Assembly: GCF_900129885.1 (NCBI RefSeq)
Contig: NZ_FQXE01000016.1
Span: 62,001-126,000, forward strand
Source of the DNA: Pollutimonas bauzanensis
GTDB lineage: Bacteria; Pseudomonadota; Gammaproteobacteria; Burkholderiales; Burkholderiaceae_B
Reading direction: 5' to 3'
DNA: 64,000 nt
Part shown: piece by piece, positions 1-9,148 of the stretch
Numbering within the stretch: position 1 is the first letter of the stretch
Layout: each line of letters starts with the position of its first letter
Translations under genes and position numbers: made by a program
The notes under the pieces: model-generated
Database searches by the model: none
What the model was told of the DNA's origin: nothing
Seen by the model: the letters and a program-made list of their open reading frames with translations, nothing else

Positions 1-3000
1 TCTGCTCCGGCGCCTGCAAGCCCCACACCTGGCAATCCAGGAATTGGGCAAATGTCAGGTACGACGTCACGCCACCATCCGATGCGTGGAACACGAACCC
101 GCGTTCGCTCGATGCCCCCTGGCTCAGTGGCACAAGCATGTTTTTCATTTCCTTGTGCCCGATGCCCTTGAGGGTCCCGCAGAAGCCCGCCAGCGTCGGG
201 TGGGAAAACAACGCCTGTAGACTGGCACCGGCAACGCCCATGCGATTGAGCTGCGCAACGACGCGTGTGGCAATCAGGCTGTCGCCACCGATCTGGAAGA
301 AATCACTGCCCGGATGCACCGGCTTGCCGAGGAAGGACCGCCACATCTGTGCAACGCTTTCCAGCAGTTCGTCGGATGGGGGAACCCCAGTGTCGGCGTA
401 CGCCATGGCTGCGGCGGTGTCTCCAGACGTTTTCGCCATTGTCGCAGCAGGTTCTCCTGATACGTCCCCGGGGGAAGTCTCATCTGCCACAAACATGCCC
501 AGCGGCTCGCTCTGCTGTACCGTCACGGTCGGGAACGCACCGCCAAAACGTTGGGCCAGTTCCTGCTCCAGCCCTGCGCAATCGACATGCATGGCCCGTA
601 CCACCCGCGCCACAATCACATGCTGATGAATGGGCGAAACCTCCTGCTGCGGCCACACCAGCTCGAGAGAGAAACCGGCATGCTGCAGCGCGTCGCGCCA
701 TTGGGATAGGTCCAGCATGGCTTTGTCGTCGACAACGCGATGATCCTGATAGTTACCCAGCCCCTCGATGAAGCCCACGCTGGCTATCTGCAGCAGGCTG
801 TCGCGTTGAGTGGCCTCGATCAGCAGCAACCGCGCGCCGGGTTTCATCAGGCTGCTGATACGGCGCAGCGAGCGGACGATATGGCTGGCGTCGTGCATCA
901 CCTGGGCAGCGACCACAAGGTCATAGCCCTCAACCGGATGCATCGCGTAGTCGACCGGCTGGTTGATGTCGAATAGCCCGTACGCCATGTCATCGCGCCC
1001 GGCGAAGCGCTTGCGTGCCTCGTCCAGGAAGAAGGTCGACACGTCGGTGAAATGATAGGCCTGCAGTTGCCTGCCGAGCGCTTCCAGCACGGCTCCCGTG
1101 GTGGCACCAGTTCCTGCACCGATCTCCATGACGCGCAGATTGCCACCTGCGCTCGCATGTTGTGCCAGCGCACGCACGACACGTTCCACATTCCGGGCCA
1201 CGCACTGCGCCGCCGGATTCTCGGCATACAAGGCGCGGGTAATCGCGTAATCATCCACAAAGAACAGCTCTAGGGCCGAACATGTACCTTGCAGCAGTTC
1301 CGCGTGCCGCTCTATGCTGCGGCCGAGATAGGCAGCCAGCACCTCGCCCCACGGGCTGGATAGCACCGTCGGCGCCGCTGGTATCTGACTCGCTGGTATC
1401 TGATCCAGCGGGCGCTGGCACACAAAGCACCGATCGTCCTCAGACAGCCATCCGGCGTTCGATAGGGCATGCAACCACTGGCGGACGATACGCTCGAAAT
1501 GCGGCAGCACCTTCAGCCGTTGGTAGATCTCGTCCAGCTTCAAGGCTTGGCCTTCCTGTACGAACAGGCCTTGGCTCGCCAGAGTTCCGGCGATGCCATG
1601 CAGTGCGCGGGTCTCCAGCGCATGCCACACCGCATCAAAGCGCGACTGCTCGGCTGCGTCCAGCCCCACCAGGCCAGGCAGTCCAGCCAGGGACTGGCCG
1701 GGCAGACGGGCAAGCGTATACGTGCGCTCCGCCGCCACGACCTTTACCCGCAAGCCTCCCGTCCCGGCATCGGCCCGTACATCGGCCCGTACATCGGCCT
1801 GCAGGATGCCATCCTTCCGGAGCACGGTATCCTCGACTTCACGCAGATCTACCGTAGTGCCTGCGATGGCAGAAGGCCACCCACGGCGCTCAAAACGTTG
1901 CGGGGCGCGCTGGCCTTCAGGCAGCTTCCACAGTCCTTGCTGCTCCATCAATTCCGGGAACAGCGCGACGGCCTTCAAGACCTCGCGGAAATCCTCGAAC
2001 ATGGACGGCGCCACGCCACCGGCCAGCACCTCATCCATGCAGTACCAACTGAACACCAGTTCACCGTCGATCTCCATGACCTGGTGATCCAGCCAGACCT
2101 GCGGAGTCTGCGTAAACACATGCACCGGATTGCCCAGCAGGCTCGTCATCGCCTGGTCGATCGCCAAACCATCCAGGGTCATGCCCAGCATGCTGGTGAA
2201 AACAACCGGCGTCAGAGGCTGATGCGATTGCCTGCGTATGCGGCCCAGCTCGCGCAGCAATTCCACGCCATTGACCTGGCTATTCGCCAGATGCTGCCAA
2301 AGGCGTTGCTGCGTCTGTTCGATGGATCGACGCAAGGTGCAGGACGGATCGCCCAAGTCGAAGTCGACCAGCAGCACCGAAGTGAAGTCGCCGATCAACT
2401 GGCGCACCTGCGGATGTATCGGGCGCCGGTTGAAGAACGTCAGGTTCAGCGTGAAGGCCGGCCAGCGCGCCCAACGCTCCAGCGTCCAGGCAAATAACGT
2501 CATCAGCGCCGCCGAAGGCGTCACGCCCCAGGACTGCCACTCGCGCTTTAGGCGATCCCAGCTCTCGCGATCCAGAACCGCCTGGTAGGTGGTGAAATGC
2601 GGCGGCATAGCCACCCGCCGAGGCTCGGCCAACGGCAACCGGGGCGCAGGCGGGAAGTCCGCCACGCGCTCCTGCCAGTAGCACCAAGCTTGCAGCCACG
2701 TCGGCTCGCGGCGGCGGGCCTGCTCATCCAGCACATAATCGCGGAACGTGATCTGCAGCGGTGCCAAGACTTCGCCCCGATAGAAGGCGGCCAGGTCGTC
2801 CATCATGACCTTGAAGCTTTGCACATCAAACAGCAGCAGGTCCAGGTTCATATGCAGCCGGTAGCGCTCGCCATCCAGTTCGGTGGCAATCAGCTCGAAC
2901 ACCGGCCAGCGGTCTGCGGGCAGCACACGATAGGACAGCTCGCGTCGGGTTTCGTCCAGCAATTGCTCGCGCTCGGCGGATGGCAGATGCGACAGGTCGC

Positions 3001-6000
3001 GGCGCTCGATCCGGTAATCCTCCACCCCGGAAAGGATACGCTGCTGACCGTCTTCTCCGACAATCATGCGCAACATGTCGTGCCGGCGCACCAGCGCATT
3101 CCATGCCTGTTCGAAGCGGTTCAAATCGAACTGGTCGTGTCGCAAATCCCATTCGAACAGCACATGGCAGGCCACGCCGCCATAGTCGATCAGGCTCGTC
3201 CTGCCCATCCAGTAGGCATGCTGAATCGGGGTCAGCGGGAAAGGCTGGTAACGTCCCCGTGCATCGTGATGCAGTACTTGGGGCTGCTGTGGCGCTTGCG
3301 TGGCAAGCTGCCCCGCCTGTTCCACGATAAGGCGGCTCAACCCGTCGATGGTCAGATTGCGGTAGGCTTGTTCCGCGTCGATGCGAACGCCGAGGCAACG
3401 CTGGATGGTGCTGCTCAATTCCAGGAACAGCAACGAATCCAGGCCCAACTGCACCAGGTCGCGCCTGGGGGACAGTCGGGACGGCTCGTCGAGGCGCAGT
3501 TGTTCGGCGACCTGCATGACCAGCCACTGTGCCACGGCGTCGGCATCGCCCAGCTTGTCGGGCGGCAACGCCATCGTTGTCGAAGGAGGCGGCGACCCGG
3601 CAACTTGACCAGGGCGCCCGGCTGACGCTGGCGGCGTCTCGTCGAGAGTTTTGTGAGACGGCGATGGCCTCAAACCCAGCAGCTGCCTGCGCGCCTCGTC
3701 CAGCCGTTCGGGCACTACCCGCATCGCCAAGCGATACGGCGCCGCCCGCGAAACCGCCTGCTCTAGATGCCACAGGCCTTCCGCGTCGCTCAGTACACCC
3801 ATGCCATCGTCGGCGAGGCGTTCGCGCAGGCTGGGGTCCGCAGCGCGACCTGTCTCGCCCCATGCGCCCCAGCCAATGGAAACCACCGTCACCAATTGCT
3901 GATCACGGCGCGGAGTCGCTGCCTCATAGGCCAGACCATCCAGATAGCCACTCGCCAATGCATGCGCTGCCTGTCCCGCACTACCGAGCGCCGCAGCCGC
4001 CGAAGAGTACAACAGCAGGTAGGCGCGGTTTCCGGTTTCCCGCAATCGGTCGTAGATACGCCGGGCAGCATGGGCCTTGACGGCGAGCACCGGCGTCAGC
4101 CGGCTGCCGTCCAGCGTTACGATCGGACCGTCATCCAGCACGCCAGCGGCGTGGGCGACGCCAGCGATGCCGAAATCCCTCTGCAATCGGCCTAGCACGG
4201 CATCGAGTTCCCCTGTATCGGCAACGTTGCAGATGATGGGGGCTACCGTGCAACCGTAGCATCGCTGCAGATCGGCCGCGAAGTCGGCGGCGTCTTCGTG
4301 TTCATGGCGTGCCAGCAGCGCAATCCGACCTGCCCCGCGGCTGGCCAGCCATCTCGCGCCCAGACGACCGAGGCCGCCTAGTCCGCCTGTCACGACGTGC
4401 CAGCCGCTGCCCGCCAGAGCGTTCGCGGATAGAGCGGGCGCCGCGTATTGCTGAGGCAGCAACCGAGGCAACCAGACCTGGCCGCGGCGTACCGCGACCC
4501 AGGGTTCGCCCTGCGCCACTGTCCGCAGCCCCTTGGCCAGATCCTGCCACCCCGACGCAGCGCCCAGATCCACCACGGCGATACGGTGGTCCCCGTTCTG
4601 TGCAGCCAATTCGACTGCGGCGGTGCGCGCCAGCCCCCAGAGCGCATGGTGAACAGCGTTGGCGGCATCATCTTCCGTTACCACCCAAGCAGACCGTGTG
4701 ACCGCCACGACGCGACCGCCCTGGAGCACTGTGACGACATCCAGTAAGGGCTCGGCCACGGTTTCCAATGTAGCAGTGGAATCCAGAATGAATAGGGCAT
4801 CTGCGGCACCTGCATCCAGAACCAGACCTGCGGCGGCCAACTCGTCGGCAAGCGCCGCATCGGCGCAGCCGCACAGACGGAACGGGCCATTGCTGGCACT
4901 GTCAGAAAATGCTACCGTCCCGATGCGCTCCCATGACCAGTCATAGTGCGTGGCGGGGACGGCCACCAGTTCGGGCAAATCACCGTCGCTAGCCGGCTCC
5001 AAGGAACTGGGGCAACGCCACATGCCCTCCGGATCGCAGACGCTCAGTTCGACCCACGCCTGCCCCAGCGGCTGGGCGTGCCATTGCAGCCGCACCAGGT
5101 TCAGCCAGTCCGGCGCACGGGTCGTCGCATCCGGAGAAGGCATCGTTCGGCCATCGCCATGGCGGCGCGCCATCTGCGCGCAGGCCTCGGCGATGCGCGC
5201 CTGCCATTCGGCTTCGCGGCCTGCGCAGTCAGACCAATCCGCCAGATAGCAGCCATCGTTGGCCAGTGCCTGCCCCAGCACGCCACTAATCCGCATAGAA
5301 GCCACAGTGCCCGTCTGCGTGGCATCTGCACCCGGTGCCGTGGCCAGCACAATATGCTCGCTCATGTCCGCCGTCGCCGTACCGTCCTCCGGCAACCAGA
5401 CGACGTTCTCGAATCCTGCGGCGAGACACTGTTCGCGCCAGCGCGCGGTCGTCAGGAACAACTCGCCACCACGCACCTCGTCGTCGTGCAATGGCAGCAC
5501 CAGCGGGCCAAAGACAAAATCGAACAGCCGCATGGGCCGCGTGATTTCGCGCATCAGCAGGCTACCGCCCGGCTTGAGCAGCGGCAGCAGGTTTGCCAAC
5601 GTCCGGCCCACGTGCTGTGTGGCATGGATCACGTTGGCTGCCACGATCAGATCATACGTTCCCGCCTCAAATCCCTGCGTCGCGGCACTTTTCTGAAGAT
5701 CGAGTTCCCGGTACTCGATGAAGCCGTATTCCTCGAACTTGCGCTGTGCACGGCGTGTGAAAATCGCGGAGATGTCCGTAAAAACGTAACTAGCCCGGGG
5801 CAATCCGGCCAGTTCGGGCAGAAGCCAGGCCGTGGTCCCCCCAGTGCCGCCGCCAACTTCCAGCACACGGAAGGCCGAATCCCTCGTGCGCCGCGCCAGA
5901 TCCGCAACGACACCAGCGGCAATCTGGTTGAAATAACGCCCGAAACTGAAATCCTGGTAGAGCACCTCGACGCCGCTGGATGCGCCCTCCGGGAAGATCA

Positions 6001-9000
6001 CCGCCACGGGCTCGACCTGGCCGCTCATCATCGCATACAGGTTTTCGCCGGCCCGCGCCACAGTATCGGCAATGACATCCAAGCCTTCGCAGCACTGCAG
6101 AAGCTCTTCTAGCAGCGCAGCATGCTCCCGATGCGGGACAGGCTTCGCGGTCGAATACAGGTCGCCATCGACACGCAGGTAGCCGTCTTCGACGCAGGCA
6201 TTGAGCAGTCTTACCAGCAACTGGCGATAGCGCGGCAGCAAACGCCCACCTCGCAGCATGTCCAGGACGGTGGCGCCTGCCGCGATGCGTTCCCCCACGC
6301 ATTCGCGCACCATCTTGTCGACAAAAATCGCATGCAGCTTCGTGACGCAGTCGTATATCCTTTCCAACCTGGGCAGATCCAGTTCCTGCGCCCGCCGCCG
6401 GGCCTCGGTGTGCGCCCTATCCAGGCGGGTGAACATGACGCCGGATGCCTGCGCCATGGCTGGGGCGGGCTTTTGCGCCTCGCGCCAGTAGCGTTCGCGC
6501 TCGAAGGGATACAGCAGCAGGCGCTGCTTCATCCCGGCAGTGGGAAGCAGCGTATTCCAAGGCAGATCCAGGCCTGCGGCATAAAGCTGCATCAGCGTCT
6601 GCCTCACCAGCCATTGTGCAGGCTGGTTGCGCTTTGCACTGGCAACCCAGTGCGCGGCATCCGGCAGTTCCCGCTGTCCGATCCCGGTCAATGGCGCATC
6701 AGGCCCCATCTCCATGAAAAGGCCGGCGCCATCGGCCGCGGCCTTACGCAGGCTCTGAATGAAACGCACCGGACTGCGCATGTGACGCCGCCAGAAATCC
6801 GGCGCATTGAGTTGCCCGGCATCCACGATTTCTCCGGTCAGCCCGGAAATGAACGGCACCGTGCCATCCCGCGCACGCTCGGCAGCCGATGCCTGCTGGA
6901 ATTCGTCCAGGATCGGATCGAGCATGCGCGAATGCGCGGCCCCTGTGACGGCCAGCAGGTTGTTGCGTATCCTTAGCGCGTCCAGTTCCGCCGTCATCCG
7001 CTGGACGATGTCACGTTCGCCGGAAAAGACCAGATGCCGCTCGCCGTTATAGGCAGCCAGGTCCAGTCCCAGCCGCTGCGCAACCGGCAAGATCTCGGCG
7101 TCACTGGCAAAGACCGACAGCATCGCGCCGCCGCAGCAGCGATCCATCAAGGCGCCGCGCAAGCGCAGCAGCGGCATAACCTGCTCGTGCGTGTAATGTC
7201 CGGCCACCACGGCCGCCGCAAACTCGCCCACTGAATGCCCCAGCACCATGTCCGGCGCCAAACCCAGCGTCTGCCAATGCGCCGCCATGGCTAGCTCGAA
7301 AGCGACGATGGCGGGCTGGGCATATTCCATGCGCTGAAACAGCCCGTGCTCGGACTCCATCAGCGCCGTGCGCAGTCCCTCAAGAAACTCCCTATCGCGC
7401 TTGGTATCGAATACCGCCAGACAACGCGCCAGGGCATCCGCAAATGCAGAGGATTGCGCCTGCCACGTTCGAGCCATTCCCGGCCATTGCGACCCCTGAC
7501 CTGTAAAGAGCCAAACTCGTTTGCCAGGCGCATCATGTCCCAAGTGAATCAGGATGTCGTCCTCGCCGTCGGCCAAGGCCGCCAAAGCCTGCGCAGTCTC
7601 CTCACATACGGGCACGGCAAGCCGCCATGCCATGTCAAGCTGGCGGCCATGCAGCGCGGTGTAGGCTACGTCGGCGATGGGCTGTTGCCGCAGCGCCTGT
7701 GCATAGGCGCCCGCCATACGCCGCAGCGCGCCTTCGCTGTTGGCACTAAGCAGCAGCACGGGCTCGGCATCCCCTCCTTGCCTGGTGCCGCCATCGTTCC
7801 CCGAAGGATCCTGGCATTGCCGCAACGCCTGAGGCAGGCAGGCCACTACCATATGGCAGTTAGTGCCGCCAATACCAAAGGAAGACACACCGGCCGTACG
7901 CAACGGCGTCTCCCAGGGCTGCGCGGTCGTGGGCACATAGAAAGGCCCGTCATCCAGCCGCAATGCCGGGTTGGCCTGACTGAAATTCACGCATGGCGGG
8001 ATCATGCCACGCTCCACCGCCAGGACTGCCTTGAGAAAACTGGCAACGCCGGCGGCGGTATCCATGTGCCCCATATTGCCCTTGACCGAGCCCAATGCGC
8101 AAGCTGGTCCCTGGCCTGCTGGATGAAAAACCGAATGCAGCGCTTCCAATTCGATGGGATCGCCCAATGGCGTCGCCGTACCGTGGGCCTCGATCATTCC
8201 GATCTGGTGACTCTGCACCCCGGCCAAGGCCCAGGCGTCGGCGATCACTTCGCGCTGCCCCGCAACCGAAGGCGCGGTATAGCCCACCTTCTGGTCGCCA
8301 TCGTTGTTGATGGCGCTGCCCAACACCACCGCGCTAACCGGGTCGCCATCGCGCAAGGCGTCCGAGAGCCGCCGCAGCACCACTGCCGCAACACCGTTGC
8401 CGGCATACGTTCCCTGGGCCAGGGCATCAAATGGCCGGCAATGCCCGTCCGGCGAAAAAATCATGCCCTGCTGGTACAGATACCCGCTCACCTGCGGGAA
8501 GGAGACCGCAACGCCCCCCGCAATCGCCATCCCGCATTCACCGGCGCGCAGGCTTTCGCATGCCATGTGTGTCGCCACCAACGAACTGGAGCATGCCGTC
8601 TGCACCGTGACGGCCGGGCCGCGCAGATCGAGCTTGTACGCCACACGTGTCGACACATAATCCTTGTCGTTGCCCATCAGCGACTGCAGGCTTCTGACAT
8701 GCGCCACCTCGGCGATGTCTATCGCCTCCCGGCCGGGATAGGTGCTGATCCGACCCGCGCCGAATACGCCCGTCTTGTGCGGTACGGCCCTGGGCGCATA
8801 GCCCGCGTGTTCCAGCGCATGCCACGCGATCTGCAGAAACAGGCGCTGCTGCGGATCTATCAGTTCGGCCTCTTGACGCGAATAGCCGAACAGCTCGGCG
8901 TCAAAGGCATCGGCATCGGCCACTACCGTCCCGCTGGGCACATAGGCAGGATTATCGACGGTGGTCGCCGGGATTGCGGCATCCAGCAGTTCCTGGCGGG

Positions 9001-9148
9001 AGAACCGGCGATTGCACTCGCGCCCGGCCACCAGATTGGCCCAATAGGCATCGGCGTCCTCGGCCTCGGGAAAGCGGCAGGCATAGCCGATCACAGCGAT
9101 GGGCTCTCCATCCGGGTAGTGCTGGTTCAACAGTTCTTTGATGTTCAC
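1..9148 (-). CDS. irp1: Yersiniabactin-type PKS/NRPS megasynthase (HMWP1/Irp1-like), 3' end outside the window
   Basis: Hybrid synthase that would extend the thiazoline chain with malonate, add a third cyclised cysteine and release the siderophore. It has no stop codon in the window; 3049 codons are present. The segments I translated give, in order: KS (active-site TACSSSL, Cys about 186), AT (GHSVGE, Ser about 639, malonyl-type), methyltransferase 1 (LEVGGGTGG, about 1093), KR (TGGLGGLG, about 1585), ACP (GLDSLLF, Ser about 1905), cyclisation domain (D-x4-D-x2-S as DLLLFDVQS, about 2103), methyltransferase 2 (MEIGAGTGATTG, about 2678), PCP (GGDSLIATR, Ser about 2957), then the first 50 or so residues of a thioesterase (LVPLSQG...FVFHASDGG). 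This order matches Yersinia HMWP1 (about 3160 aa), so only most of the thioesterase is missing. The start is a GTG that overlaps the stop of the upstream NRPS gene (GTGA), which implies translational coupling. Inference: product yersiniabactin-like, not necessarily yersiniabactin. Confidence 0.93.
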   Translation of the reverse strand, partial: MNIKELLNQHYPDGEPIAVIGYACRFPEAEDADAYWANLVAGRECNRRFSRQELLDAAIPATTVDNPAYVPSGTVVADADAFDAELFGYSRQEAELIDPQQRLFLQIAWHALEHAGYAPRAVPHKTGVFGAGRISTYPGREAIDIAEVAHVRSLQSLMGNDKDYVSTRVAYKLDLRGPAVTVQTACSSSLVATHMACESLRAGECGMAIAGGVAVSFPQVSGYLYQQGMIFSPDGHCRPFDALAQGTYAGNGVAAVVLRRLSDALRDGDPVSAVVLGSAINNDGDQKVGYTAPSVAGQREVIADAWALAGVQSHQIGMIEAHGTATPLGDPIELEALHSVFHPAGQGPACALGSVKGNMGHMDTAAGVASFLKAVLAVERGMIPPCVNFSQANPALRLDDGPFYVPTTAQPWETPLRTAGVSSFGIGGTNCHMVVACLPQALRQCQDPSGNDGGTRQGGDAEPVLLLSANSEGALRRMAGAYAQALRQQPIADVAYTALHGRQLDMAWRLAVPVCEETAQALAALADGEDDILIHLGHDAPGKRVWLFTGQGSQWPGMARTWQAQSSAFADALARCLAVFDTKRDREFLEGLRTALMESEHGLFQRMEYAQPAIVAFELAMAAHWQTLGLAPDMVLGHSVGEFAAAVVAGHYTHEQVMPLLRLRGALMDRCCGGAMLSVFASDAEILPVAQRLGLDLAAYNGERHLVFSGERDIVQRMTAELDALRIRNNLLAVTGAAHSRMLDPILDEFQQASAAERARDGTVPFISGLTGEIVDAGQLNAPDFWRRHMRSPVRFIQSLRKAAADGAGLFMEMGPDAPLTGIGQRELPDAAHWVASAKRNQPAQWLVRQTLMQLYAAGLDLPWNTLLPTAGMKQRLLLYPFERERYWREAQKPAPAMAQASGVMFTRLDRAHTEARRRAQELDLPRLERIYDCVTKLHAIFVDKMVRECVGERIAAGATVLDMLRGGRLLPRYRQLLVRLLNACVEDGYLRVDGDLYSTAKPVPHREHAALLEELLQCCEGLDVIADTVARAGENLYAMMSGQVEPVAVIFPEGASSGVEVLYQDFSFGRYFNQIAAGVVADLARRTRDSAFRVLEVGGGTGGTTAWLLPELAGLPRASYVFTDISAIFTRRAQRKFEEYGFIEYRELDLQKSAATQGFEAGTYDLIVAANVIHATQHVGRTLANLLPLLKPGGSLLMREITRPMRLFDFVFGPLVLPLHDDEVRGGELFLTTARWREQCLAAGFENVVWLPEDGTATADMSEHIVLATAPGADATQTGTVASMRISGVLGQALANDGCYLADWSDCAGREAEWQARIAEACAQMARRHGDGRTMPSPDATTRAPDWLNLVRLQWHAQPLGQAWVELSVCDPEGMWRCPSSLEPASDGDLPELVAVPATHYDWSWERIGTVAFSDSASNGPFRLCGCADAALADELAAAGLVLDAGAADALFILDSTATLETVAEPLLDVVTVLQGGRVVAVTRSAWVVTEDDAANAVHHALWGLARTAAVELAAQNGDHRIAVVDLGAASGWQDLAKGLRTVAQGEPWVAVRRGQVWLPRLLPQQYAAPALSANALAGSGWHVVTGGLGGLGRLGARWLASRGAGRIALLARHEHEDAADFAADLQRCYGCTVAPIICNVADTGELDAVLGRLQRDFGIAGVAHAAGVLDDGPIVTLDGSRLTPVLAVKAHAARRIYDRLRETGNRAYLLLYSSAAAALGSAGQAAHALASGYLDGLAYEAATPRRDQQLVTVVSIGWGAWGETGRAADPSLRERLADDGMGVLSDAEGLWHLEQAVSRAAPYRLAMRVVPERLDEARRQLLGLRPSPSHKTLDETPPASAGRPGQVAGSPPPSTTMALPPDKLGDADAVAQWLVMQVAEQLRLDEPSRLSPRRDLVQLGLDSLLFLELSSTIQRCLGVRIDAEQAYRNLTIDGLSRLIVEQAGQLATQAPQQPQVLHHDARGRYQPFPLTPIQHAYWMGRTSLIDYGGVACHVLFEWDLRHDQFDLNRFEQAWNALVRRHDMLRMIVGEDGQQRILSGVEDYRIERRDLSHLPSAEREQLLDETRRELSYRVLPADRWPVFELIATELDGERYRLHMNLDLLLFDVQSFKVMMDDLAAFYRGEVLAPLQITFRDYVLDEQARRREPTWLQAWCYWQERVADFPPAPRLPLAEPRRVAMPPHFTTYQAVLDRESWDRLKREWQSWGVTPSAALMTLFAWTLERWARWPAFTLNLTFFNRRPIHPQVRQLIGDFTSVLLVDFDLGDPSCTLRRSIEQTQQRLWQHLANSQVNGVELLRELGRIRRQSHQPLTPVVFTSMLGMTLDGLAIDQAMTSLLGNPVHVFTQTPQVWLDHQVMEIDGELVFSWYCMDEVLAGGVAPSMFEDFREVLKAVALFPELMEQQGLWKLPEGQRAPQRFERRGWPSAIAGTTVDLREVEDTVLRKDGILQADVRADVRADAGTGGLRVKVVAAERTYTLARLPGQSLAGLPGLVGLDAAEQSRFDAVWHALETRALHGIAGTLASQGLFVQEGQALKLDEIYQRLKVLPHFERIVRQWLHALSNAGWLSEDDRCFVCQRPLDQIPASQIPAAPTVLSSPWGEVLAAYLGRSIERHAELLQGTCSALELFFVDDYAITRALYAENPAAQCVARNVERVVRALAQHASAGGNLRVMEIGAGTGATTGAVLEALGRQLQAYHFTDVSTFFLDEARKRFAGRDDMAYGLFDINQPVDYAMHPVEGYDLVVAAQVMHDASHIVRSLRRISSLMKPGARLLLIEATQRDSLLQIASVGFIEGLGNYQDHRVVDDKAMLDLSQWRDALQHAGFSLELVWPQQEVSPIHQHVIVARVVRAMHVDCAGLEQELAQRFGGAFPTVTVQQSEPLGMFVADETSPGDVSGEPAATMAKTSGDTAAAMAYADTGVPPSDELLESVAQMWRSFLGKPVHPGSDFFQIGGDSLIATRVVAQLNRMGVAGASLQALFSHPTLAGFCGTLKGIGHKEMKNMLVPLSQGASSERGFVFHASDGGVTSYLTFAQFLDCQVWGLQAPEQ

